DNA of 15,724 nt from CAZLBC01 sp964557575 (GTDB lineage Bacteria > Planctomycetota > Phycisphaerae > SM23-33): contig CAZLBC010000102.1 in assembly GCA_964557575.1 (NCBI GenBank), positions 1 to 15,724 of the forward strand. Direction: 5' to 3'. Both the position numbers and the translations under genes were made by a program. Shown piece by piece: positions 1 to 7,262 of this stretch. Under the pieces are notes generated by a model. It had not been told where the DNA came from. It ran no database searches and saw only the letters and a list, made by a program, of their open reading frames with translations. How positions within the stretch are numbered: the stretch's first letter is position 1; the number at the start of each line of letters is the position of its first letter.

Positions 1-1015
1 CACTCTCCCGTCGCGCGGCGAGGTCGACGGCCAGCCGTATCGCCGCTTTCAGCGAAGACGGATCGGCGACAAAATCCCCCGCGATATCGAACGCGGTGCC
101 GTGGTCCGGGCTCGTCCTGATAATCGGCAGGCCCAGCGTCAGGTTCACCGCCTCTTCCCAGCCGAGCAGCTTGATAGGTATCAATCCCTGGTCGTGATAC
201 ATCGCCACCACGCAGTCGTATGCCCCCTTTATCGCGTCCAGGAATATGGTGTCGCCGGGATACGGACCCGATACGTCTATTCCCGCCTCGGTGGCCATGG
301 TAATGGCGGGAGCAATGATTCTCTGCTCCTCGTCGCCGATGGTGCCGTTTTCCCCCGCGTGGGGATTCAGCCCGCAGACGGCGATGCGCGGCGCGGAAAT
401 GTCAAACCATTCCTTGAGAACGTCGTTGGCGAGGTCGATGGGATCAAACACGCGCCCGATCGTAAACCGGTCACTGAGCGTGGTAATGGGATCGTGAATA
501 GTCGCCAGCACCACGCGCAGCCGGGGAGAGACAAACATCATGGAAACCCGTTTGCATCCGCAGCGGCGGGCCAGCAACTCCGTGTGGCCGGGGTACCGTT
601 TATAACCCGCCATGCGCCAGCTCGTCTTGGAAACCGGGGCGGTCACGACCGCGTCAACGGTCCCGTCGCGGGCGGCGTCTATGGCCCCCTCGCAAAAGGC
701 CATCGACGAACGGCCGCCGATACGGCTCGGCCCCCGCGGCATGGCCGACGGCATGGAAATATCGTCGTAATCGATCACGGTGATGCCGCCGGTATATCGC
801 CGGAGATTCTCGGGATGATCGCGGCGGAAATAGAGGGGACTCTCCAGCCGGTCGGCCGTATATTCAATCTGGTCGCTGAACCCGAAGACCACGAAATCCG
901 CCCTGTCCCGCAGCGCCCGGTCGGCGAGGGCACGGACGATAATCTCGGCACCGATACCGCACGGGTCGCCCATGGTCAGGGCTATCAGCGGCTTGCTGTC
1001 GGCGTCACTGTTCAT
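1..1015 (-). CDS. pdxA: 4-hydroxythreonine-4-phosphate dehydrogenase PdxA, C-terminus cut by window edge
   Basis: NAD-dependent, metal-requiring oxidative decarboxylation of 4-phosphohydroxy-L-threonine in DXP-dependent pyridoxal phosphate synthesis; cytoplasmic. Reading from ATG 1015 gives an open frame to the left edge (about 338 residues with no stop), close to full family length, so only the last few residues are missing. Seen: N-terminal MGDPCGIGAEI, then APVSKTSW, and three histidine motifs that in PdxA carry the metal ligands, GHTE, NPHAGE and YHDQGLIPIK, followed by the conserved RTSPDHGTAFDIAG. No frameshift found. The start is supported by homology, since MNSDADSKPLIALTMGDP leads directly into the first motif, but there is no clear ribosome binding site. 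It lies 97 bases downstream of a methyltransferase on the same strand and is strongly GC-rich, unlike the glycan operon. The related 4-phospho-D-threonate dehydrogenase (PdxA2) is an alternative I cannot exclude. Confidence 0.95.
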   Translation of the reverse strand, partial: MNSDADSKPLIALTMGDPCGIGAEIIVRALADRALRDRADFVVFGFSDQIEYTADRLESPLYFRRDHPENLRRYTGGITVIDYDDISMPSAMPRGPSRIGGRSSMAFCEGAIDAARDGTVDAVVTAPVSKTSWRMAGYKRYPGHTELLARRCGCKRVSMMFVSPRLRVVLATIHDPITTLSDRFTIGRVFDPIDLANDVLKEWFDISAPRIAVCGLNPHAGENGTIGDEEQRIIAPAITMATEAGIDVSGPYPGDTIFLDAIKGAYDCVVAMYHDQGLIPIKLLGWEEAVNLTLGLPIIRTSPDHGTAFDIAGDFVADPSSLKAAIRLAVDLAARRES

Positions 1016-1112
1016 GCGGGAATTTTAACAGAACATCCCGCGATGGCCAGCAAACAAAGAGCTATTCGATCAACGTGGTGTTCGTTGACGGCAACTCGTG
1101 CCGCGGTGAGCG

Positions 1113-1862
1113 TCAGCAAGCCGTTGAAACAGCGCCGCCATCAACCCGTTGAAATATCCCCAGTATATTCGCCCTGAAGCAGGAGAATTCCTCCGCGCTG
1201 TTGACCAGCCGCTCATACAGCATAAACATGAGAAACAGGAGCGGGTGAAGCATGCCGTACGACGGTTCTTTCTCGACAGTCTCCAGCCGTCGAACCTCGA
1301 ACCCCGCATCGACAAACACGCTCTCCAGTATCCCCACCGTGTTCATCCGGTAAAAAGTGGGATACGGATCTTCCGACTCATCCGGGAGGGCCCGGAGGCG
1401 ATTCGCGGCCGCGCGGTGAAACCAGTGCGGCGTCAGCGCGGAGACGAGCGAGACATAGTGGTAGCGGTTCGGTGTACGGAGAGCGAAATAACCCCCCGGC
1501 CGCAGAACCCGGCGAATTTCCGCAATCGTTTCCCGGGGATGTTCAACATGTTCCGCGACGTAGTTGCAGACGACGGCGTCGTAGCGGCCATCCGGCAGGG
1601 GAAACATACCCCCGTCGTATACATGGGCGTTACGCAGGTGCGTATTGCGTTCGCAGCGGGGGTCTATATCAAGACCGTCAACGGCGCGGTACTGGTCGGC
1701 GAGAAACCCCGTCACCGTATTCGACGGACCGGGGCCGAGTTCAAGGACTTCCGCGGATTCGGGAATAACAGCATTCAACATCCCGAAGAATTCCTCGGTG
1801 CCGTCCCGCCAGCCGCTCAGCGACCGGTAATAACGATATATGTAATTACGTTGCCAACTCAT
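1113..1862 (-). CDS. class I SAM-dependent methyltransferase (Methyltransf_11 type)
   Basis: Transfers a methyl group from S-adenosylmethionine to an unknown small molecule or sugar; cytoplasmic, 249 residues. Seen: SAM-binding motif I VLELGPGPSN at residues 39-48, an acidic strand end GLDID near 64-68, motif with PLPDGRYDAVVCNYVAEHVEHP around 88-109, and the post-motif RRVLRPGGYFALRTPNRYHY, all in the order expected for a Rossmann-fold methyltransferase. The C-terminal third is not diagnostic. ATG 1862 starts just before a short helix-rich N-terminus (MSWQRNYIYRYYR); no good ribosome binding site is visible, and a promoter candidate lies only about 26 bases upstream. It precedes pdxA by 97 bases and shares its high GC, so it probably belongs to the flanking chromosome and not the glycan operon. 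Substrate cannot be told from sequence. Confidence 0.85.
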   Translation of the reverse strand: MSWQRNYIYRYYRSLSGWRDGTEEFFGMLNAVIPESAEVLELGPGPSNTVTGFLADQYRAVDGLDIDPRCERNTHLRNAHVYDGGMFPLPDGRYDAVVCNYVAEHVEHPRETIAEIRRVLRPGGYFALRTPNRYHYVSLVSALTPHWFHRAAANRLRALPDESEDPYPTFYRMNTVGILESVFVDAGFEVRRLETVEKEPSYGMLHPLLFLMFMLYERLVNSAEEFSCFRANILGIFQRVDGGAVSTAC

Positions 1863-1894
1863 TGTGAGTAGTGTAAGTTCTTAGCTACCTGTGC

Positions 1895-1923
1895 ATTTTA
1901 ACGAGTAGATTTTTTCGTGCAAA
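1895..1923 (-). promoter_or_regulatory. candidate sigma70 promoter for the 1862 methyltransferase
   Basis: On the minus strand TTTGCA (1923-1918, four of six matches to TTGACA) is followed after 17 bases by TAAAAT (1900-1895, five of six matches to TATAAT). Transcription would begin near 1888, giving a leader of about 26 bases before ATG 1862. Consensus matching only; the region is AT-rich, so chance matches are likely. Confidence 0.35.
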
Positions 1924-1939
1924 AGCAAATTAACGTGTC

Positions 1940-1969
1940 TTGAAATCGATATATACGTTCACATATTTA
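1940..1969 (+). promoter_or_regulatory. candidate sigma70 promoter for the 1993 gene
   Basis: TTGAAA (1940-1945) and TATTTA (1964-1969) are separated by 18 bases on the plus strand. Transcription would start near 1976, just upstream of a ribosome binding site GGGAG (about 1979-1983) that is well placed for ATG 1993. Consensus matching only. Confidence 0.4.
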
Positions 1970-1992
1970 TCAATCATTGGGAGAATAGCAAT

Positions 1993-2988
1993 ATGCCTCA
2001 TGAGCCGGGAAAACTGTTGATCACCGGCGGCGCCCAACGTCAATTGGTGGGAGCTGCAGCTCAACATAACAGGTGGGGCGCATATGGCAAGGCCTTAATT
2101 ATCGAACTCGATACCAACACGGGAGAGGCTCGTTGTCTATATGAGTATGAAACACCGGAAGCCTACCAAGATGAGAAAATTCCCTCAATCGTATTTAAAT
2201 GCGCTACAATAACGAAAGATAGAATGTACTTATGTACCGAAACGGAAGTACTGATACTCAGATGGCCTGATTGTAGTGTCATACAGCATATCAGTCATCC
2301 TTGTTTTAATGATGTCCATCACGTTTGCCCGATCCGTGATTACATATATGTCGCCTCCGCAGGGTTGGACATGGTCATTGTGCTGGACAACAACGGCGAA
2401 TGCGTTGACTACCTGCCTGTTATCGATGAAAAACCGTTTGAGAGATTCGCGCCCAACGAGGACTACCGTAAGCGTTCTACCAAGCCGCATAAGATCCATC
2501 CCAATTATGTATTCCGACTAGACGGCGAGCCATGGGTTGTGCGCTGTAATCTTAAAGATGCCGTTTGCCTGAACGACCATAGTAAACGCATTGATGTTCG
2601 AATCGAGAAGATTCACGATGGAAACGTGGAGGGCAATAGCGTATGGTTCACTACCGTCAACGGCCATCTGGTTAAAGTCGACACCACCACATATGGGGTC
2701 ATCCAAGACTATGACCTTAATCAGTCGCTAATGACTAGAAGTCCTTTGGGATGGTGCCGAGGATTGTACCATGTTGGTGATATGGCATATGTTGGCTTTT
2801 CGCGTTTGAGAGAAACACCGTTAAAGCAAAATTTGCGATGGATTGCGAGTTTCGGCCACTACAAACAGTTTCTGCCCACCCGCGTAAGCTTGTTTGACCT
2901 CAAACGTATGACGTTGTTGCGCGACTATAATCTCGAAGGCGTGAATCTCAGTGCAGTCTTCTCGATTATCCCTGTCCCTGGTTCCTAA
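1993..2988 (+). CDS. unrecognised protein, probable beta-propeller
   Basis: I do not recognise a named family. The 331 residues show repeating short beta-strand patterns typical of propellers: ALIIELDTNTG, MYLCTETEVLIL, YIYVASAGLDMVIVLDNNG, VWFTTVNGHLVKVDTTT, MAYVGFSRLR and RVSLFDLKRM, spaced roughly 40-50 residues apart. No signal peptide or membrane segment is visible, so it is probably cytoplasmic. Histidines cluster at strand or loop positions (DVHH 107-110, KPHKIHPN 164-171, IHDG 207-210, NGHLV 223-227) and could mark an active or metal-binding centre, which is inference. ATG 1993 is supported by GGGAG about nine bases upstream. The gene stands alone on the plus strand, back to back with the pdxA-side methyltransferase and convergent with the glycan operon, so a role in glycan synthesis is only suggested by position. 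Confidence 0.7.
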   Translation: MPHEPGKLLITGGAQRQLVGAAAQHNRWGAYGKALIIELDTNTGEARCLYEYETPEAYQDEKIPSIVFKCATITKDRMYLCTETEVLILRWPDCSVIQHISHPCFNDVHHVCPIRDYIYVASAGLDMVIVLDNNGECVDYLPVIDEKPFERFAPNEDYRKRSTKPHKIHPNYVFRLDGEPWVVRCNLKDAVCLNDHSKRIDVRIEKIHDGNVEGNSVWFTTVNGHLVKVDTTTYGVIQDYDLNQSLMTRSPLGWCRGLYHVGDMAYVGFSRLRETPLKQNLRWIASFGHYKQFLPTRVSLFDLKRMTLLRDYNLEGVNLSAVFSIIPVPGS

Positions 2989-3336
2989 CGCCGTTTTATA
3001 CTATGAGTCGAATAGGGTAGAATACACCCTTTTGTGTATAGCTTACTGAACAACAGAAAAGCGGCGCATCTCATGGTATTAACACTGCAAACTTGACGCA
3101 ATTCTACGCTTTCCATAACTTACAGATGCTCGGTATTCTATAAAATAGTAGCCTACAAATAGTTAACATGCTTTAGTAGAGTATAATGCAGATGATACAA
3201 TGAAAATTCTATTATGGCTCGGAGGATTTGTGTTTTTCAACAGGCTGATAATTCAATCTTCTCTTTGGAGCCTGTTCCTCCATTAATCGATCAAGATTAG
3301 CGCCACATATTTATGTAAATGATGTGTGTAATTTAT
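2989..3336. other. AT-rich intergenic stretch without a convincing gene
   Basis: This lies between the converging 3' ends of the plus-strand propeller gene and the minus-strand operon. It is AT-rich and broken by stops in all frames except for a 28-codon hydrophobic frame starting at ATG 3200. It contains an inverted repeat ATACAC/GTGTAT (3022-3039) and a longer one AACAGGCT/AGCCTGTT (3239-3276). Neither has a downstream T-run in the direction of the gene it would terminate. A perfect TATAAT at 3182-3187 has no good -35 partner. No transposase remnant or direct-repeat pair was noticed by eye. Confidence 0.6.
3239..3276. repeat. 8-bp perfect inverted repeat with 22-base loop
   Basis: AACAGGCT at 3239-3246 is the exact reverse complement of AGCCTGTT at 3269-3276. 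GGAGG (3221-3225) and CCTCC just outside the right arm could extend the pairing with a 13-base bulge on the left. It lies about 60 bases past the end of the aminotransferase gene, in the right place for an operon 3' structure, but no U-tract follows on the minus strand, so an intrinsic terminator is not supported. Confidence 0.5.
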
Positions 3337-4515
3337 TCAGCAAGCCCTACATGTCGATCGGATTATTTCACTGACCGTCTTCTGCTGTCGGGACGTAAGA
3401 CTGACTGAGCACGGCAGGCTGAGCGACTGCCGGTAAATGCGCTCAGCTACAGGACACTCAAGAGGGGATTGTGCTTGACGGTGCGCGGGACTGAGATGCA
3501 GAGGTTGCCATAGTGGTCGGGTTTGGATGTTATGCTCTCGCAATACCCCCATAAGATTACGACTGTTCATACCGTATCGTGATTCATCGATCAACACTGT
3601 GTACATCCACGCTATGCTTTCTGCCTCCCGCGATTCTTCCATCGGCACAATACCGGGTAATTCAGCGAAAGCGGTATTATACGCCGACGCGATTCGCCGC
3701 TTCGCCTTGATGTAACCGGCAAGCTGCTCTAGCTGTGCACAACCCAATGCTGCCTGAATATTCGTCAAACGGTAGTTATATCCTATGGTCCCATGAATGT
3801 ATTCAAGAGGGTCGTCTTTTGCCTGGGTTGAAAGGTAACGAGCTTTGTCCGCCCAGTGCTTGCGATTTGTCACAAGCATCCCGCCGCCGCCCGTGGTGAT
3901 GATTTTGTTGCCGTTAAAACTAAAACAAGCAACGTCTCCCAGTGAACCTACCGGCCGCTTCTTGTAGTAAGCACCGAGCGACTCGGTGGCATCTTCAATA
4001 ACTGCCAATTCGTATTTAGCAGCCATCGACAGTATGGGATCCATATCCACTGGGTGGCCGAGGATATGGACCGGCATGATGGCTTTTACCTGCCTACCTG
4101 TATCTTTATTTACGAGCATCCCCTTATTCCATCTGCATCCTTTATCGAGGAATGTTTCAACCTTCGCCGGGTCCATTTGCCAATAGCAGGGTTCAACGTC
4201 AATCAATACGGGCCATGCGCCGACATAGCGCACGGTGTTAGCCGGTGCAATGAAGGTTAAGTCTGAAACCAATACCTCTTGGTCCGGCTGGATTCCAGCT
4301 ACCAGCAACGCCAAGTGAAGTGCCGCTGTACCATTGCACGTAGCAACCCCGCAAGAAGCATTGACGTACGAGGCGATTTCTTTTTCAAAACGATCAACGT
4401 AGGCCCCAACGGATGAAACCCACCTTTCATCCAGGCAATCTCTGATGTAATTCCACTCATTGCCGCTGATCGCCGGCTCGCAGAGCGGGATAGAATGTCC
4501 AGTCGTGTTCACCAC
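3337..4515 (-). CDS. legC: PLP-dependent sugar aminotransferase, LegC-like (DegT/DnrJ/EryC1/StrS family)
   Basis: Predicted to transfer an amino group from glutamate to the C4 keto group of a nucleotide-linked 2-acetamido-2,6-dideoxy-4-hexulose, giving the 4-amino sugar of the legionaminic-type pathway; cytoplasmic. Seen: 392 residues, full family length; EDATESLG at 174-181 (cofactor-contacting Asp), FSFNGNKIITTGGGG with the Schiff-base lysine at about residue 204, and GYNYRLTNIQAALGCAQL shortly after. The start appears to be GTG 4515 (GTG GTG AAC), three bases after the LegB stop, with only a poor ribosome binding site, consistent with translational coupling. LegC rather than PseC is preferred because the preceding gene is a LegB-type dehydratase and the operon has PtmE and a NeuC-type epimerase, not PseB/PseG. 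It is the last gene of the operon. Confidence 0.9.
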   Translation of the reverse strand: MVNTTGHSIPLCEPAISGNEWNYIRDCLDERWVSSVGAYVDRFEKEIASYVNASCGVATCNGTAALHLALLVAGIQPDQEVLVSDLTFIAPANTVRYVGAWPVLIDVEPCYWQMDPAKVETFLDKGCRWNKGMLVNKDTGRQVKAIMPVHILGHPVDMDPILSMAAKYELAVIEDATESLGAYYKKRPVGSLGDVACFSFNGNKIITTGGGGMLVTNRKHWADKARYLSTQAKDDPLEYIHGTIGYNYRLTNIQAALGCAQLEQLAGYIKAKRRIASAYNTAFAELPGIVPMEESREAESIAWMYTVLIDESRYGMNSRNLMGVLREHNIQTRPLWQPLHLSPAHRQAQSPLECPVAERIYRQSLSLPCSVSLTSRQQKTVSEIIRSTCRAC

Positions 4516-4518
4516 GGG

Positions 4519-5505
4519 CTATATGGTATATTTTTCCGGACGATAACGTCCTAAATTCGCCTCGAACCACTCGATAGTCAGCTTCAGCCCCTCCTCGAGA
4601 CTGAAGCGGGGCCGCCATTGCAGGATTTCATCGGCCAGAGAGGCATCTGCCATCAGACGATCGACCTCACTGCCTTCAGGACGCAAGCGTTGTTCATCAG
4701 ACACTATGCGAATGTCCTGATTTATGAGATCCGCAATAAGGCGGGCAAGTGCGCCTACAGAGATCTCCCGCCCCGATCCAAGATTCAGTGTTTTTCCCTC
4801 TATGTCCTCTTTTTGGCCTGCACTGAGAAAGCCGTCCACCGTATTCGCGACATAGTTGAGGTCCCGCGTCGGCGACACATTTCCGAGTTTGACGACCGTC
4901 CCCCTGAGACACTGAGCAATGATCGTGGGAATCACTGCACGCAACGATTGGCGAGGACCGTAAACATTAAACGGCCGAACCGTAACAACGGGTAATCCAT
5001 AAGAAAGACGAAATGCTTCGGCCATTTTATCGGCTCCAATCTTGCTGGCTGAATAGGGAGATTGGCCCTGCAACGGATGCTCCTCTGTGATGGGAACTGT
5101 TCTGGCCGTCCCATACACTTCACTGGTAGATGTGTGCACCATGCGCGCCGCACCGGCATCTCTGACGGCTCGCAGCACATTCAGCGTTCCCAGAATATTG
5201 GTGCGAACGTATGATTCAGGGGCGTGGTAGGAATACGGAATGCCGATCAAAGCCGCCAGGTGAAAGACCGTTTGATTCTGTTCGACGACGTGACGCATAC
5301 ATTCCCCGTCGGTTACATCGCCAAGAACGATCTCCATTTGCGAACAAACCGTGGACTCTTCCAGCCAGCCCCAGCGCCCTAAAGCATTGTAGCGGACCAA
5401 CGCCTTGACCTGCGCTCCCTCGCTAACAAGTCTTTCGGCCAAGTGGCTTCCAACAAACCCACCTGCACCAGTGACAAGTACTTTACGATCCTGCCAAAAC
5501 CCCAT
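4519..5505 (-). CDS. legB: NAD-dependent sugar 4,6-dehydratase, LegB-like
   Basis: Extended SDR enzyme predicted to convert GDP- (or UDP-) GlcNAc to the 4-keto-6-deoxy sugar, the first committed step towards legionaminic acid; cytoplasmic. Seen: NAD-binding GAGGFVG at residues 13-19, TSTSEVYG at 125-132 and catalytic YSASK at 151-155, then RPFNVYGPRQSLRAVIPTII and SPTRDLNYV. Length 328 matches the family. I chose ATG 5505 (MGFWQDRKVLVTG): it overlaps the upstream stop by one base (TGATG) and has GAGGAGG six bases before it. A longer frame from 5559 would add 18 proline/cysteine-rich residues lying inside the upstream gene and has no support. Typical UDP-GlcNAc dehydratases such as PseB differ in the arrangement seen here; the adjacent PtmE suggests a GDP-linked substrate. 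Confidence 0.92.
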   Translation of the reverse strand: MGFWQDRKVLVTGAGGFVGSHLAERLVSEGAQVKALVRYNALGRWGWLEESTVCSQMEIVLGDVTDGECMRHVVEQNQTVFHLAALIGIPYSYHAPESYVRTNILGTLNVLRAVRDAGAARMVHTSTSEVYGTARTVPITEEHPLQGQSPYSASKIGADKMAEAFRLSYGLPVVTVRPFNVYGPRQSLRAVIPTIIAQCLRGTVVKLGNVSPTRDLNYVANTVDGFLSAGQKEDIEGKTLNLGSGREISVGALARLIADLINQDIRIVSDEQRLRPEGSEVDRLMADASLADEILQWRPRFSLEEGLKLTIEWFEANLGRYRPEKYTI

Positions 5506-6542
5506 CAACTGCCTCCTCGAGCCGCACGAAGTTGGTCGTGGCGCCCCACATCCGTCCATTCATCCTCAATCTCAAACACTCTCATCTGCAGACCTTCTTC
5601 CACACCCACCTCAAAAAGTTCGGTCATCGAGTAATAACGGCGGGGTACAAGTTTTATCAGCGCAGGAGAGAGAACGTAAACACCTGCATTTATCAGCTTC
5701 TCCAGCAGAGGTTTCTCCTCAATGCCCAGCAACTGGTCGCCCGAGCGTTGAACACAGCCAAATGGGACTTCATACGTATAACGTCGCGTGCCGAGTGTAC
5801 CGTCACAATCACCCTGTTCGTGAAAATCCAACATCTGCCCGAGGTCTGCCTGCGTAACCAAATCTCCATTTAATACCATAACCGAATCTGACGCACTCTC
5901 GGGCAACAACGAAAGGGCACCCGCCGTCCCCAACGGTTCATCTTCCTCCAAGTACTCGATTCGGCATCCCAGTGAAGAACCGTCCTGAAAGTAATCCTGG
6001 ATGACATGTGCAAGATGATTCACTGAAATGAAGATCCGGCGAAAACCATGCCCCATGAGGTGGAGAATCAGGCGTTCCAAAATTGGCCGACCGGCAACAG
6101 ATATCATCGGCTTGGGCAGATCTCTCGTAATCGGACGAAGCCGACTGCCCTTTCCCCCCGCCATGATCACGGCCCAGTTATCTCTCTGACGCAAGCCGAG
6201 TATCTCGTGTAGAAAATGGAGACCCACCAAACGACCTGTACCGTCGACTACCGGAAGCTGATCGAGCCGATGGGCTCGCATCTCGTCAAGAACGTCGCTT
6301 CGCGGTGTTTTCGGAGACACCGCCGTATAAGATGTGGAAAAATAGTCACGCACGGGCGTCGACAATTTCTTGCCCGCCAGAAGCGTTCGACGCAGATCTC
6401 CGTCCGTGATCGTCCCCATGAGGTGAAAATCTTCATCAACAACAAGCGCAATGCCTTTACTATTGCGATCAATACAAAGCATTGCTTCACGCACACTCGC
6501 GTTTGCCGATATCGTAAAAGCTGAGAGATCGAGTTTCTTCAT
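5505..6542 (-). CDS. ptmE: CBS-domain sugar-1-phosphate nucleotidyltransferase, PtmE-like
   Basis: Predicted to make the nucleotide sugar that feeds LegB; C. jejuni PtmE is a glucosamine-1-phosphate guanylyltransferase. Two domains in order: a pair of CBS motifs in about residues 1-115 (with LMGTITDGDLRR and LPVVDGTGRLVGLHFLHEIL), which typically bind adenine nucleotides and regulate, then a nucleotidyltransferase domain with GGKGSRLRPITRDLPKPM from about residue 129, a metal-binding LNGDLVT and a C-terminal EWTDVGRHDQL. This CBS-first arrangement is the main reason for preferring PtmE over GlmU-like or mannose-type enzymes. ATG 6542 (MKKLDL) is chosen; a TTG at 6551 would add three residues and neither has a strong ribosome binding site. 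The stop shares one base with the LegB start. GDP versus UDP specificity is inferred from context only. Confidence 0.9.
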   Translation of the reverse strand: MKKLDLSAFTISANASVREAMLCIDRNSKGIALVVDEDFHLMGTITDGDLRRTLLAGKKLSTPVRDYFSTSYTAVSPKTPRSDVLDEMRAHRLDQLPVVDGTGRLVGLHFLHEILGLRQRDNWAVIMAGGKGSRLRPITRDLPKPMISVAGRPILERLILHLMGHGFRRIFISVNHLAHVIQDYFQDGSSLGCRIEYLEEDEPLGTAGALSLLPESASDSVMVLNGDLVTQADLGQMLDFHEQGDCDGTLGTRRYTYEVPFGCVQRSGDQLLGIEEKPLLEKLINAGVYVLSPALIKLVPRRYYSMTELFEVGVEEGLQMRVFEIEDEWTDVGRHDQLRAARGGS

Positions 6543-6573
6543 TGCAACCAACTATCATCCAAAAAGTAACCAG

Positions 6574-7251
6574 TCATAACCGGGATTTGGAACCCGTGAT
6601 TAACCATTCCTTTATCTCATGGGTTCCATTGTCAATGCTCCGGATCAGGTATTCAACATTTTCTATCTTTAACGGCGCATAAAGAGACGAGAGTTCCTCT
6701 TCCGCTGTGAAGCGTATTATACCATATCCTTCCTTAAAAGCACCTTCCCGCAATTCTGAGAAAGTATGCGACTCCTCGGCAACACAGGTTCCTAATCCAT
6801 CACCATACGTACCTGTCGCAAATGTACGACTGAAGAACAAGCCTTTGTATTTCAGCACCCGGTCTATTTCTTTGATAATAACCCTAGTGTCTGCTTTGGT
6901 GTTTGCGTACAGACATTCATTATCAAGCACAGCATCGAAGAATTCGGCATCATAGGGCAGATTCATGGCTTCACCAAGCTGCAAATCCGCCTTCATCTCT
7001 TCCTCACGTAACCGTTCGCGCGCCAGATCAAGCGCTACCCGACTGCCGTCAATACCATACGCCGCAAAGCCTTCCCGCGCCAGGTACCAAATGTTGGCAC
7101 CTGTACCACATCCTATCTCGAGGATGCGCACATTTGGCTTGGACGAATGCGTCCCGAAATTCCCTGCGACGAAGCGGATGAGGTCTTCGGCAGGATATCT
7201 ACCCCAATCATGCTTCCGAAATATCTCATCCCAACCCTTATTCCACGCCAT
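6574..7251 (-). CDS. class I SAM-dependent methyltransferase within the glycan operon
   Basis: Predicted S-adenosylmethionine-dependent methyl transfer to a sugar or its nucleotide-linked form; cytoplasmic, 225 residues. Seen: motif I ILEIGCGTGAN at 43-53, GIDGS with the acidic strand-two region near 69, NLPYDAEFFDAVLDNECLYA as the substrate/SAM pocket segment, and RVLKYKGLFFSRTFATG. ATG 7251 has GAGGTGAG about six bases upstream, so the start is secure. It is 11 bases after the acyltransferase gene and about 30 bases before ptmE, in the same transcription unit. A methyltransferase is also found in the C. jejuni legionaminic (ptm) region, where flagellar nonulosonates carry methylated substituents; O- or N-methylation of the sugar here is inference, as is any link to a particular carbon. 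Confidence 0.85.
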   Translation of the reverse strand: MAWNKGWDEIFRKHDWGRYPAEDLIRFVAGNFGTHSSKPNVRILEIGCGTGANIWYLAREGFAAYGIDGSRVALDLARERLREEEMKADLQLGEAMNLPYDAEFFDAVLDNECLYANTKADTRVIIKEIDRVLKYKGLFFSRTFATGTYGDGLGTCVAEESHTFSELREGAFKEGYGIIRFTAEEELSSLYAPLKIENVEYLIRSIDNGTHEIKEWLITGSKSRL

Positions 7252-7262
7252 CTTTGCTCACC

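Larger units (their letters stand above)
1863..1992. promoter_or_regulatory. AT-rich divergent intergenic region
   Basis: This 130-base stretch separates the minus-strand methyltransferase (start 1862) from the plus-strand propeller-like gene (start 1993). It is far richer in A and T than the coding DNA on its left and holds promoter-like hexamers for both directions, listed separately. It is also where base composition shifts from the GC-rich pdxA side to the more moderate glycan side. Confidence 0.6.

Noticed and set aside
1089..1103. Short hairpin CGGCA/TGCCG between the methyltransferase and pdxA as a terminator
   Set aside because: It has a five-base stem, no T-run, and both flanking genes are on the same strand with no need for a terminator there.
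101..1177. Long plus-strand open frame (358 codons) opposite pdxA
   Set aside because: It is antisense to a frame with all PdxA motifs. GC-rich coding DNA often keeps an opposite frame open; its translation is rich in Arg, His, Gly and Pro with no recognisable motif.
1149..1871. Plus-strand 240-codon frame opposite the first methyltransferase
   Set aside because: It mirrors a gene with clear SAM-binding motifs, its product shows no domain, and it ends in the divergent promoter region.
3022..3039. ATACAC/GTGTAT repeat as a terminator of the propeller gene
   Set aside because: The stem is only six bases and AT-rich, and the four T residues are in the loop and not after the stem.
5506..5559. 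N-terminal extension of LegB to an upstream start
   Set aside because: The extra 18 residues are encoded inside ptmE, unlike any LegB start, and the internal ATG 5505 has a strong GAGGAGG and a TGATG overlap.
5405..5857. Plus-strand 150-codon frame across the ptmE/legB junction
   Set aside because: It is antisense to two motif-supported genes, and its Ser/Pro-rich translation looks non-coding.
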